Source: Shewanella halotolerans (GTDB lineage Bacteria; Pseudomonadota; Gammaproteobacteria; Enterobacterales; Shewanellaceae). Taken from it: 64,000 bases of DNA. Position 1 is the first letter of the stretch. Every line of letters starts with the position of its first letter. The DNA is taken from contig NZ_CP080417.1 of assembly GCF_019457535.1 (NCBI RefSeq), positions 3,658,001 to 3,722,000 of the forward strand, written 5' to 3'. Below are positions 26,878-35,926 of the stretch, piece by piece. The translations under genes were made by a program, and so were the position numbers. Under the pieces are notes generated by a model. It ran no database searches and was not told where the DNA came from. It was given only the letters and a program-made list of their open reading frames with translations.

Positions 26878-29800
26878 TTAGCGCGCTAGCTTGCGGCGCA
26901 GGCCGGCAAACATCAGCAGCATCAGGGCCGCGAAACCGAGCGCGCCACCATCGTCTTTCTCTTCGACTTCAGGTTTGGTTTCTGGCTCAGGCTGTGGCTC
27001 GACGCCATCAGACTCAACGGTCAGCATGAAGCTGGTCGATGCCGCATCGCTTGGGTTTTCCACATCACTCACGGTAACCGTGACTTCCACTTCGCCGTAG
27101 AAGTTGGCTTCCGGCGTGATGGTGATTTCGCTACCTGAGGTATGGCCATCGACCACAGCGGTAATGTGCTCACCGGTAACGGTGATCTGGTTAACGCTGT
27201 TTTGCTCATCGGCGTACATCACGGCGATGCCTTCCAGGCTAGTGTTCTCTTCCACACTCTGGTCGGCGATGGCGCCCAGGGTGATGTTAGAGGCAACACT
27301 GACTGTGTGACTCATGCTGATGTCGGCCATGCCTTCGACCTGGCTCACGGCGTTAACCGTCAGGTCTTGACCAGCAGCGCTGTCTTTCACGCGAGTCCAG
27401 GCTGTAACCTCGAACTGCGAAGACTCAGGGCCCACGTAGTCGTAACAGATCACCAGACCGTCAGATAATTTCTTATCCAGCTCGCCGTAGCTAAACTGCT
27501 CACCCAGGTAGGCATTCAGTGGACCATAGGAATAGACACCGCCCTTGAAGCCTTGGATACCGATAGAACCACGACCGTCTTGGCTACCGAAGTCCAGATT
27601 GTCATAGGCCATCATCATCTCGTACTCGCCGTCACCGTGACGGGTATTGACGTTGAAGATCAGCTCGAAATCGAATCTGTCATCCAGCTCTTGCCACTGA
27701 TAGACGCGGTTTGCATCGCGACCCGCAGGCAGGTATGTACGTGCGTTATCGTATTCCAGGATACCCCAACCGGTTTGCGTGCTGGCGATAGAGATGCCCG
27801 AACGCTCGCTGAAGTTGTTGACCAGTGGCGCCGACAAGATAGCCTTAGGTGCACTTGGATCCAGTACCTCGAAGCCACGCCACAACATGCCGATCGTCTC
27901 ATACGGGAAGCTGTTATACGGGAAGATGTCATGGTATGGGAAGAAGAAAGGCTGACCTTCCCATAGCGACACGATGCCGTGCGCATGAATATCCAGGGCA
28001 TTTTGCTTACCGACATTGAGCGCTTCATTGTTGTTATACAGATGGAAGCTGTCATAACGACCACCGAAGATCACATCGACTGGCAGTACGATACCGTTGC
28101 GGCTCAGGATGTTGTTGTCCTTACCATTAACGGCGCGGCCGTTGGCGTCGTATTCCACCGGCGCGAAGCCACTGAAGATCGGATAGATACGGAACTCTTC
28201 GAGGTCAACATAACCACCTGGATTCTTGTTACCAAAGTCTGGCGTACGACACATGGCGTCTTCCAGGTTAGTGGTGACATTGTAGCTAGGCGTCTGGTCG
28301 ACGGTATTAGGTTGAACACCGCTGATGGTCAGCTTACCTTCTTCCAGGCTGATGTCTGTCACTATCGCCTTAGATGAGGTCAATACATCTTCCACATTCA
28401 GGCTCAGGCCTGCCGGGATGTCGGCACTAATGGTGAAGGCACGATCCGCGCCGCTGTCATTAGGCTGCACCTCGAAGGTGAAAGGCACCTGCTCACCCAG
28501 ATGGGCACCGGTTTGCGGTACATCCAGATGCACATCATCGATACCACGCTCAAGCTTGAAGGCGACCTTGCCTATGTTGCCGGCGTTGATCTCTGAGGTA
28601 CCAAAGTCAATCAGTGAGTAGTAAACATCGCCCTCAACCATCTCAGGCAGGTTCCAGTTCACCTGAATATCCACCGGATCCTGACCATTGCTGGCAGGCA
28701 CGTCCACGCTCATGTCTGAGGCAACATTGTCGGTCACAACGGTTGTCGCGAACTGGAAGGTCTCTTCCATGAAGTCGTGGTAGTTGTTCTGCGCCGAGCC
28801 CTTTCTTGGGTTGTAGAAAATTGCCCAGTATTGGCCCTCTTCCGGCTGGTTGATGTTACAGAAGTTGTCGTACTGGATGTGGTTAGAGACACACAATAGC
28901 TCTTCGAACGGATCCGCCTTGCCATTGCCGTTGTAGTCCTTACCCACGTACACCAGCAGGTTACCTTTCTCTAAGGTACCTTCCAAGCCACTCTCTGTGG
29001 TGCCGAAAGATTCGACCATCAGACGACGAGCATTAGCCGGCACCTGAATCATCTCCACATGGGTCGCCTCATCTAAGCGCTCTTCCATCGGCACGCTCTG
29101 ATCGGCATTGCTGCTCCAAGGGAAGCTAGCATCGTTATCCTTCGGCAGCGTGATGGTTTTCACATCCGCCTTCACAGGCGCGAAGATGCGACCTTGGATA
29201 TTGTCGCCTTCCGGCAGGCTGATCCCCTTGATGATCGCATTGCCATCATTGCGGTGAGCCGTTGCCGCCAGACGTCCTGGCATGCCGTTCTTGTCATACT
29301 TGAACACCACTGGCCAGTGCGCCTCAGACGCCGCGCCGCTGGTTTCGGTGAAGATCAGGTTAGAGTGCAGCTCAACTTCCGCGTTGCTGAACCAATCCTG
29401 GGTATCCATGATCGATGCCTCGACCACGATATCCATGGTTTCACCCGCTTCCAGGGTGAACTCGCTCGGAGTCACCTTGATAGACACACCATTTTGCGCC
29501 ATCTGTGAACGAGAATCGAAGGCCCAGTTCATCACGTCGTCATGGGTCACGCTCCAGCTACCGGCGGTTGTCGCCTTGATGGTACGGATCCACTGACACT
29601 GTGGCTTACACTCGAAGTTCACCAGCTGAGGAATATTCAGCTTGTGCACCGCGCCGCCATTTTGCGGATCGGCAGCCTTAAAGTTTTCAACCGTTTCATC
29701 CATGATGAAACCGGCCTTGGCGGCGTTAGCCACGTTGATACGACCCGTACCGGCACGGTAGGTAGACGCTAGTGCCACATCACCGTTCTCGTCGTTGAGT

Positions 29801-31995
29801 CTGTGATATTGCACCTTGTTCTCCGCCGTCATCGCCAGCGCAGATTGGATCTCGGTAGCGCTCCAGCTCGGCTTGGCCTGCTTGAGCAGCGCCATGGCAC
29901 CGGCAACGTGTGGCGAGGCCATAGAAGTACCGCTTAGGAAGGCGAAATCACCGGATGCGCCACCAGAGACGAATGGATGCTCATCGGCAAAGGCGGCGTA
30001 GATGTTAACGCCAGGGGCCGCAACCGCAGGGATAAGGGCTTCTGGGGTCGATGGGCTAGGACCGCGTGACGAGAAGGCCGCCAACCAGTCTGCGCGCTCT
30101 GGATCCAGGTCGCGATCGATTGTGGTTTCAGAGATGGTTAGCACATGGTTGCTACCCTTGGCCAGCCAGTCGCTCAGGCCGTAACCTGACATGCCGTTGT
30201 CCCAGCGACCATCCCACTCCTGCTTGGTGATATGTATGCTTGGCACAGAATAGGCTGCCGTCGCCACAATACTGTCGGCATTGGCGTAGTTGTACATGAT
30301 CATGCCATCGGCGCCGCCAGCCAGGATGTTGTTGGCCTTGGCGCTACGGGCGATACCGTTAGGATCGTTCAGATCGTTACGCTTACACACCACGATCACA
30401 TCGGTCGGGTTGCCATCGGCGTCGGTCAGATCGAAGGTGCCAGCCGGGAACGGCTCACCGCAGTACTCGTCGCCATAGTCGCTGGCCTTAACCACCATAC
30501 CCGTCACCGAGCTGGTGTTTACCGCGCCGCCGACGATCTCGCTCCAACGTGGTGCTTCATCGCCACCCATAGGATCGACCAGCTTGGTCTCAACCAAGAT
30601 CTCACGAGAGTGGGTACTCGCCGCCACGTTCATTAGCCAAGGCGAGGCATGATCGATAGCGCCGAAGTATTCCTTGTAGCCTGCTGGCTGACCCGAGTTA
30701 CCCGCCGCAGCCGCAACTGAGATGCCGGCTTCGCGAGCCGACAGGAAGGCTAGCTCGACGTCGTCGCTCCATGGGTGAGAATCCTGGCCACCGATAGAGA
30801 AGTTAATCACGTCGACGCCGTCGCTGATGGCATCTTCGATACCGGCGATCAGGGCTTCACCCGGACAGCCTGGGTTGAGTTCGTTCGATGGGTGACATAC
30901 CTGGTAAGAGATGATGTTGGCGTGAGGCGCCACACCGCTCATGCGCGGGAAGAGTGCCTCTTTGACTACGCTACCATCGTTAACCGCGCCTGGCGCCGGA
31001 TTGACGAAATCCACATCCAGCAGCACGTTACCCGCGGCGGTCGAGGCCACGTGAGAGCCATGGCCCTGGTAGTCTTCACCCACGGCTGGGCGGGTATCGC
31101 CATATTCACCGCTGGTGAAAAAATCTGTGATCACTGGGTATGAGCGCACACCGATAAGCTTGTCGTTACACATGCCCTCGAAGCCCTCTTTGAGACAGTC
31201 ACCCACGTACTGGCCCGCCCCCCAAGGGTTTTGATGGTCATAGCCATCGTCGCCCACATCGGCAAAAGATCTGTGGTCTGTGTTCACCCCGGTATCGATA
31301 ATACCGACGATCACATTCTCCCCCTTGTAGGGAACCGAATCTGTCACAGTACCTGTCCAGATCTTGTCGGCGCCGATCAGCTCTGGGCCGACATCGGACA
31401 GCAGGTCATAGGTCTTAGAGCGACGAACAGAGGCGACACTTGCCATCTGAGAAACACGCTGCGCCTCCTCCTGGGTCATGGTCATAGAGAAACCGTTGAC
31501 CGCATTGGTAAACTGCTGGCGCACAGGGCGATCGCCCAGGGTAGCCGACAGCTCAGAGATGACTGCCTGCTGCTTGCTTAGCAGTTGGTCGCGGTACTGT
31601 TTGATCTCGCGGTTAACCGGCTGACCGGCCACAAACAACTTAGCCTCACCAGGCTTAGCCTTGACAGCACTACGCTCGGCACCGCCTTGAGCCAGCAGAC
31701 TAGCGCCCGCCTGAGCCAAGGGCTTCTGATAGAGCCTGACGATGTAGACGTGCTCACCAGTCAGTCCCTCTTCGGCAACGAACTTCTGGTTCTGATGGCT
31801 GATCTGAACGTTCAGGCCATCGTTTTGCAACAGGTTAACCTCTTGCGTGCTACCGGCATTGAGTTTTTTCGCCTGCTCGGCGGTGATCTTCAGCGGCTCG
31901 AGTCTTTCGACCTTACCCGGCTGTATCGCCGCATGGGCCATACCGGCACTGTAGAGTGCGGCTGCCACGGCTGTTACTAATGTTTTCACCTTCAT
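26878..31995 (-). CDS. Exported subtilisin-like (S8) protease with GlyGly-CTERM tail, 1705 aa
   Basis: A signal peptide (MKVKTLVTAVAAALYSAGMAHA) is followed by an I9-type inhibitor propeptide and an S8 catalytic domain: Asp near residue 233 in GIIDTGVNTDH, His near 313 in GHGSHVAS, Ser near 691 in SGTSMASPHVAG. A protease-associated (PA) insert lies between His and Ser. The C-terminal half contains beta-sandwich regions ending in a cadherin-like repeat. The last residues form the GlyGly-CTERM signal: a GGALGF motif, a hydrophobic helix and RRKLAR. These tails are processed by rhombosortase and mark proteins secreted by type II secretion. An AAGGTGGAA ribosome-binding site precedes the start. 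It should degrade extracellular protein. Confidence 0.93.
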   Translation of the reverse strand: MKVKTLVTAVAAALYSAGMAHAAIQPGKVERLEPLKITAEQAKKLNAGSTQEVNLLQNDGLNVQISHQNQKFVAEEGLTGEHVYIVRLYQKPLAQAGASLLAQGGAERSAVKAKPGEAKLFVAGQPVNREIKQYRDQLLSKQQAVISELSATLGDRPVRQQFTNAVNGFSMTMTQEEAQRVSQMASVASVRRSKTYDLLSDVGPELIGADKIWTGTVTDSVPYKGENVIVGIIDTGVNTDHRSFADVGDDGYDHQNPWGAGQYVGDCLKEGFEGMCNDKLIGVRSYPVITDFFTSGEYGDTRPAVGEDYQGHGSHVASTAAGNVLLDVDFVNPAPGAVNDGSVVKEALFPRMSGVAPHANIISYQVCHPSNELNPGCPGEALIAGIEDAISDGVDVINFSIGGQDSHPWSDDVELAFLSAREAGISVAAAAGNSGQPAGYKEYFGAIDHASPWLMNVAASTHSREILVETKLVDPMGGDEAPRWSEIVGGAVNTSSVTGMVVKASDYGDEYCGEPFPAGTFDLTDADGNPTDVIVVCKRNDLNDPNGIARSAKANNILAGGADGMIMYNYANADSIVATAAYSVPSIHITKQEWDGRWDNGMSGYGLSDWLAKGSNHVLTISETTIDRDLDPERADWLAAFSSRGPSPSTPEALIPAVAAPGVNIYAAFADEHPFVSGGASGDFAFLSGTSMASPHVAGAMALLKQAKPSWSATEIQSALAMTAENKVQYHRLNDENGDVALASTYRAGTGRINVANAAKAGFIMDETVENFKAADPQNGGAVHKLNIPQLVNFECKPQCQWIRTIKATTAGSWSVTHDDVMNWAFDSRSQMAQNGVSIKVTPSEFTLEAGETMDIVVEASIMDTQDWFSNAEVELHSNLIFTETSGAASEAHWPVVFKYDKNGMPGRLAATAHRNDGNAIIKGISLPEGDNIQGRIFAPVKADVKTITLPKDNDASFPWSSNADQSVPMEERLDEATHVEMIQVPANARRLMVESFGTTESGLEGTLEKGNLLVYVGKDYNGNGKADPFEELLCVSNHIQYDNFCNINQPEEGQYWAIFYNPRKGSAQNNYHDFMEETFQFATTVVTDNVASDMSVDVPASNGQDPVDIQVNWNLPEMVEGDVYYSLIDFGTSEINAGNIGKVAFKLERGIDDVHLDVPQTGAHLGEQVPFTFEVQPNDSGADRAFTISADIPAGLSLNVEDVLTSSKAIVTDISLEEGKLTISGVQPNTVDQTPSYNVTTNLEDAMCRTPDFGNKNPGGYVDLEEFRIYPIFSGFAPVEYDANGRAVNGKDNNILSRNGIVLPVDVIFGGRYDSFHLYNNNEALNVGKQNALDIHAHGIVSLWEGQPFFFPYHDIFPYNSFPYETIGMLWRGFEVLDPSAPKAILSAPLVNNFSERSGISIASTQTGWGILEYDNARTYLPAGRDANRVYQWQELDDRFDFELIFNVNTRHGDGEYEMMMAYDNLDFGSQDGRGSIGIQGFKGGVYSYGPLNAYLGEQFSYGELDKKLSDGLVICYDYVGPESSQFEVTAWTRVKDSAAGQDLTVNAVSQVEGMADISMSHTVSVASNITLGAIADQSVEENTSLEGIAVMYADEQNSVNQITVTGEHITAVVDGHTSGSEITITPEANFYGEVEVTVTVSDVENPSDAASTSFMLTVESDGVEPQPEPETKPEVEEKDDGGALGFAALMLLMFAGLRRKLAR

Positions 31996-32725
31996 GGAAC
32001 TTCCACCTTTTTTGTAGTTATGCCCTGATGAAGCTTGTTGTTTGCATACTTATTCACCAGCGGACTAACATATAATCATGATGGCTTAACTAAGGTGGAT
32101 AGCTTTGGTGTAGCATTTTGTAGTTTTGTTAAAAAACAAACATTTGGTTAACACTCGGTGTTTTTTGAAGATGCCAGGTCAGACCAGAGTTATCCAAAAA
32201 ACTTCAAATACAAACAAAATCATTTAAAAACAACCAAATAAAACATCACCACCGAAAATCGCTCGAAACAAAGCATGATAACAAAGCCGCTACAAAAGTA
32301 AGGCGACGCACAGCACAACCGATAGGCAAGTGTGAAGCATCACCTTCTTATCCCCATGCTTGCCACATAGCAAAATGATGTTATGCTCTGGCGGCGTTAA
32401 GAGGTTGAAGCATGATTATCCATTCAATAGACACGAGTCGCTCAGCGGACTCACCATGAGTGAAAAAATCGACCGGATGACTCTGATTTCGAGCACTGAT
32501 GTCGATCAAGGATGCCAGCAAAGCGAAAGCGCAGATTTGCCAAGCTTAAAATTGCCAAGCTGAAATTTGGCAAGCGGCAGCTCTTGGGGATTCGATATGA
32601 GCTAACCCAAAGCCTCTACTCGAAAAATTTCTCCAAGGCATGTAGCATTTTGTACACTTATATATATTTTTACAGACTTTTAACCTGAGATGGTTTTAGA
32701 TGCTAATTTCAGTTTCAGGATGTGG
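31996..32725. other. Long divergent intergenic region between protease and mipA-like genes
   Basis: About 730 bases with no credible gene; the short frame at 32360-32563 has no ribosome-binding site and no family match. The 13-mer GTAGCATTTTGTA occurs twice on the same strand, at 32110-32122 and 32642-32654, near the two gene starts. A patch at 32537-32577 repeats TTGCCAAGCT twice, followed by its inverse TTGGCAAGC. The A/T-rich tracts at 32140-32260 and 32650-32690 are likely promoter regions. Confidence 0.6.
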
Positions 32726-33571
32726 ATGAAGGCCATGAAGTACCTCTTGTCCGGTCTTATTTTCCTCACGGTTTTTTTCCTGTACGAGGCTAGGGCCGAA
32801 GAGCAGATAGATGACATTACCACGGGCGAATTTCACTTCACCCTCGCCTTAGGCTATGGCGGAATCGAGAACCCCAGGGCCAAGTCAGACGATATCACCA
32901 CCTACGCTCTGCCTAGCTGGTCCTACTATGACGACCGCTTCTATGTGGAAAATTTCACTCTGGGTTACAGCCTGTATGAGTCCGATAGCCTGCTGGTCGA
33001 TCTACAGACCCGCCTGAACGAAGATGGCTTCTTCTTCGAACTCGACGGCTGGAACAAGGTCTTCCTGAGCGACATCCTCGGCTTTAAACCCAACAAGCAG
33101 CCGATATTCGGCCCGGCGATCCCCGAGGTGCCGATCGAACGCAACATCTCCTATCTCGGCGGACTGAGCACCACCTGGCTCACCCCCTACAGCGATTTCA
33201 CCCTGGGCTATTTTCACGACATCAGCGGCGTCCACCAGGGCAACGAGATCCATCTTAAGGCCAAGAAGAGCATGGCATTTTCCTGGGGGGCCCTAGGGTT
33301 CGAGGTGGGCGCGATCCGCAAGAGCAGCCAGCTGATCAGCTACTACTACCATTTCACCGAGGAGGAGTTGGGCCGCAGCCGGGTGCAGCAACCTCAGTCG
33401 GCGGCCATCAACTACCACACCAGCGGCGTCGTCAATGTGCCCCTGTGGCAAGACATTAATTTTGTAGCCATTATCACCTACACTTGGTTAGGAGACGAGA
33501 TCACTAAGAACCTCATGATAGAGAAGGATGGATACCTGTCTGGGTTCATCGGAGTCAGCTATGCCTTCTAA
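32726..33571 (+). CDS. MipA/OmpV family outer-membrane protein
   Basis: About 281 residues from the ATG at 32726, chosen because AGGA lies five bases upstream and the signal peptide starts there (MKAMKYLLSGLIFLTVFFLYEARA); an earlier in-frame ATG is at 32690. The mature protein has the aromatic-rich alternating strands of a small barrel and family motifs such as DDRFYVENFTLGY and SYLGGLSTTWLTPYSDFTLGYF, and ends in a C-terminal GVSYAF with terminal Phe as barrel proteins do. MipA/OmpV proteins sit in the outer membrane; in E. coli MipA is linked to murein-synthesising complexes. It heads a tight operon with a DUF3019 gene and a two-component system. Confidence 0.88.
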   Translation: MKAMKYLLSGLIFLTVFFLYEARAEEQIDDITTGEFHFTLALGYGGIENPRAKSDDITTYALPSWSYYDDRFYVENFTLGYSLYESDSLLVDLQTRLNEDGFFFELDGWNKVFLSDILGFKPNKQPIFGPAIPEVPIERNISYLGGLSTTWLTPYSDFTLGYFHDISGVHQGNEIHLKAKKSMAFSWGALGFEVGAIRKSSQLISYYYHFTEEELGRSRVQQPQSAAINYHTSGVVNVPLWQDINFVAIITYTWLGDEITKNLMIEKDGYLSGFIGVSYAF

Positions 33572-33956
33572 TGCCATCAAGCTGATACAGTGCATGTTAC
33601 TGCTGGCCCTGGCCACCAGCTTCTACAGCCAGGCCAACAGCACTCAGGTCAATTTTAAGCCCAAGACCTGTGCAGTACTCGAGGCCGGCACGCCCTGTCA
33701 AATGACGCTCAAGATCAGCTATAAACTCGAGGCATTGGAACAAACCTGTATCTGGATAGCCCTTAAGGAGGCTCCTGAGCAGTGCTTCGATCGCCTTAGC
33801 GTGGATCACCTGCTGGAGCTGACGCTCACCAAGGATACCCAGGTACTGATCAAAGATCTCAACAATAAGGTGCTCGATGAGGTGACCATACAGATCGCCA
33901 CCTATCAGCCCGTTAACACTCGCAAACGACGAGGACTCAACTGGAACCTGTTATGA
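33561..33956 (+). CDS. DUF3019 family exported protein
   Basis: A 131-residue protein when started at the ATG at 33561 (GGAG nine bases upstream), overlapping the end of the mipA-like gene by 11 bases. A signal peptide (KLIQCMLLLALATSFYSQA) precedes a small domain with a conserved cysteine pair (CAVLEAGTPC) and a second pair (QTCIWIALKEAPEQCF), likely disulfide-bonded in the periplasm. The family DUF3019 has no known function. The stop overlaps the next gene's start (ATGA), so translation is coupled. Confidence 0.83.
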   Translation: MPSNAIKLIQCMLLLALATSFYSQANSTQVNFKPKTCAVLEAGTPCQMTLKISYKLEALEQTCIWIALKEAPEQCFDRLSVDHLLELTLTKDTQVLIKDLNNKVLDEVTIQIATYQPVNTRKRRGLNWNLL

Positions 33957-34657
33957 GCAAACCTAAGATTCTCCTGATTGAAGACGATCTGGATTTGGCG
34001 GAGCTCACCCTGCTCTACCTGACACAGCAAGGCTTCGACCTGACCCACAGCGAATCGGCCCAGGCGGTGGCTAATTTGCCCACCGATCTAAGGTTCGATC
34101 TCATCATCTGCGACATCATGCTACCCGACAGCGACGGCTTCAGCCTGTTCGCCGAGCTACAGGCGCGCTACCAATGCGTGATCATCTTCATGACCGCCCT
34201 CGACGGCCAGCAGGAACAGATAAAGGGCTTAGAGCTGGGCGCCAGCGACTATATCGTCAAGCCGGTCAATCCCGAACTCTTGGTGGCTCGCATCAAGGCC
34301 AACCTGAGAAAGCTCCCCAGCGAGGCGCCGCCACAGAGCGTCACTCTGCACGATTTCACCATAGATCATACCCATCAACAGCTGACCATAGGCGACCGCC
34401 CACAGAAGGTGACGACCCAGGAATTCGACCTGCTATGGATCTTCGCCCAGCACCCGGGCAAGGTGCTCAGCCGCGAATACCTGTTCGAGCAGTATGTGGG
34501 CCGCCCCTACGACGGCCTCGATCGGGCAATCGATCTTAAGATCAGCCGCCTGAGAAAGAAGATAGACAGCTATCAGATAGACGGCCTCACCATCAAGACG
34601 GTGCATGGCCAGGGCTATCTGTTTAACTATCAGCCCCAGCTCTCGGACAAGGGATGA
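33953..34657 (+). CDS. OmpR-family response regulator (RstA-like)
   Basis: A 234-residue regulator. The receiver domain has the acidic pocket EDD at 10-12, the phospho-acceptor Asp54 in IICDIMLPDSDGF, a Thr in FMTALDG and Lys in YIVKPVNPELL. A winged-helix DNA-binding domain follows (residues ~135-230; TTQEFDLLWIFAQHPGKVLS and DLKISRLRKKID). The sequence is closest in feel to RstA/OmpR-class regulators. It overlaps the preceding and following genes by four bases each, so all four genes should be one transcript. It probably controls the outer-membrane protein of its own operon. Confidence 0.92.
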   Translation: MSKPKILLIEDDLDLAELTLLYLTQQGFDLTHSESAQAVANLPTDLRFDLIICDIMLPDSDGFSLFAELQARYQCVIIFMTALDGQQEQIKGLELGASDYIVKPVNPELLVARIKANLRKLPSEAPPQSVTLHDFTIDHTHQQLTIGDRPQKVTTQEFDLLWIFAQHPGKVLSREYLFEQYVGRPYDGLDRAIDLKISRLRKKIDSYQIDGLTIKTVHGQGYLFNYQPQLSDKG

Positions 34658-35892
34658 AGTTTCAATTCTACCGTCTCTATGCCCTGCTGATCTTAAGCAG
34701 CGCCCTGATCATCTGGTCTTTCAGCGAGATCCACGGCGCCATGCAGCACCAGGTGGAGTCCTACCAGATAGATGTCGACAGCGTGTTTCGCGGCCTGAGC
34801 GAAGAGGACAACAGCGTGCTGTTCCGCCAACTCTCCCGCGACGAACTGGCGCTGCCCCAGGACCTGGCCGATAAACTGGATGGCGGCGAAACCATCGCCC
34901 TCACCCTGAGCGGCGGCAAGACCTACTACTACCGCCAGGCCCCAGAGATTAGCGATTCAAACAACAAAGAGCCGGCCAAGGTGATCGCCTTCGGCCCTGT
35001 GCTGCGCAAGCCCACTCAGGCGGTGCCCACAGAGCTTATCATCTTCGCCCTATACGCCAGCCTGGGCTGTCTGGCGCTGCTGCTGATCTGGCCCCTGTTT
35101 CGGGATCTCTCCCAGCTGCAGGCATCCGCGGTGGAGTTCGGAGCCAATCCAAGAAAGATGGAGCAGACGATCAACAAGCGCTCGGCCATCTATCCCCTGG
35201 CCAAGGTATTCCATGAGGTAACTGTGCAGATCGTCGACTTCCTGCAGATGCACAAGGAGCTGTCGCGCACCATCTCCCACGAAGTCAGGACGCCTCTGGC
35301 GCGCATGCGCTTCGCGCTGCAGCTGAGCAAGGCGGAGCTGGATGAGAAATACTGGCAGCGACTCAACGCCGATATCGACGAGATAGAGCAGCTGGCCAAC
35401 AACTACCTCTCCTTCGCCAAGCTGGAACACAGGGAGGCGCAGATAAAGAAAGAGGCCGTCAGCACCCAAGCCTTCCTCGACCAGTTAGAAGAGAAGTTTG
35501 CCCTCTACCAGGACAAGATAGGCATCACTTTTATTGCCGACGACAGGCTTGCGGTATTCGACGCCAGCTCAATGAGCATAGCCACCCAAAACCTGATCAT
35601 GAACGCCTTGCGCTTCGCCAAGCAGAACATCCTGGTGCGTTTTATCTGCGAAGGCGATCTGTGTCAGATAACCGTTGAAGATGATGGCCCAGGTTTCGAA
35701 GGCAAGGGCAAACAGCTGCTGGCCGCTTTTGCAAGGGACAAGGAACAGTCCGACGGCTCAGGCTACGGCCTGGGGCTCTACATAGCACGCAAGATCGCCA
35801 TCTGGCATCAGGGCCGATTAGAGGTGGCTAAGTCCGAAGAGCTAGGCGGTGCCAGCCTCACCCTGCTCTGGCGCAATCGGCCAGCAAAATAG
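34654..35892 (+). CDS. Membrane sensor histidine kinase (RstB-like)
   Basis: A 412-residue kinase. One membrane helix is near the N-terminus (LYALLILSSALIIWSF), a periplasmic loop of about 100 residues follows, then a second helix around residues 130-150 (FALYASLGCLALLLIW), HisKA with the phospho-His near residue 209 in SRTISHEVRTPLARM, and an HATPase_c domain (QNLIMNALRFAKQ, EDDGPGFEGKG, GSGYGLGLYIARK). It should autophosphorylate and pass phosphate to the upstream regulator, with which it overlaps by four bases. The stimulus is unknown; the short periplasmic loop and the exported DUF3019 neighbour make an envelope signal likely. Confidence 0.92.
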   Translation: MKFQFYRLYALLILSSALIIWSFSEIHGAMQHQVESYQIDVDSVFRGLSEEDNSVLFRQLSRDELALPQDLADKLDGGETIALTLSGGKTYYYRQAPEISDSNNKEPAKVIAFGPVLRKPTQAVPTELIIFALYASLGCLALLLIWPLFRDLSQLQASAVEFGANPRKMEQTINKRSAIYPLAKVFHEVTVQIVDFLQMHKELSRTISHEVRTPLARMRFALQLSKAELDEKYWQRLNADIDEIEQLANNYLSFAKLEHREAQIKKEAVSTQAFLDQLEEKFALYQDKIGITFIADDRLAVFDASSMSIATQNLIMNALRFAKQNILVRFICEGDLCQITVEDDGPGFEGKGKQLLAAFARDKEQSDGSGYGLGLYIARKIAIWHQGRLEVAKSEELGGASLTLLWRNRPAK

Positions 35893-35926
35893 ACTCGGCT
35901 CGCCGCTCCGTTAAACTTGTCTCATC

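Noticed and set aside
32360..32563. A 67-residue ORF in the protease/mipA gap
   Set aside because: No ribosome-binding site, no recognisable domain and composition like its non-coding surroundings.
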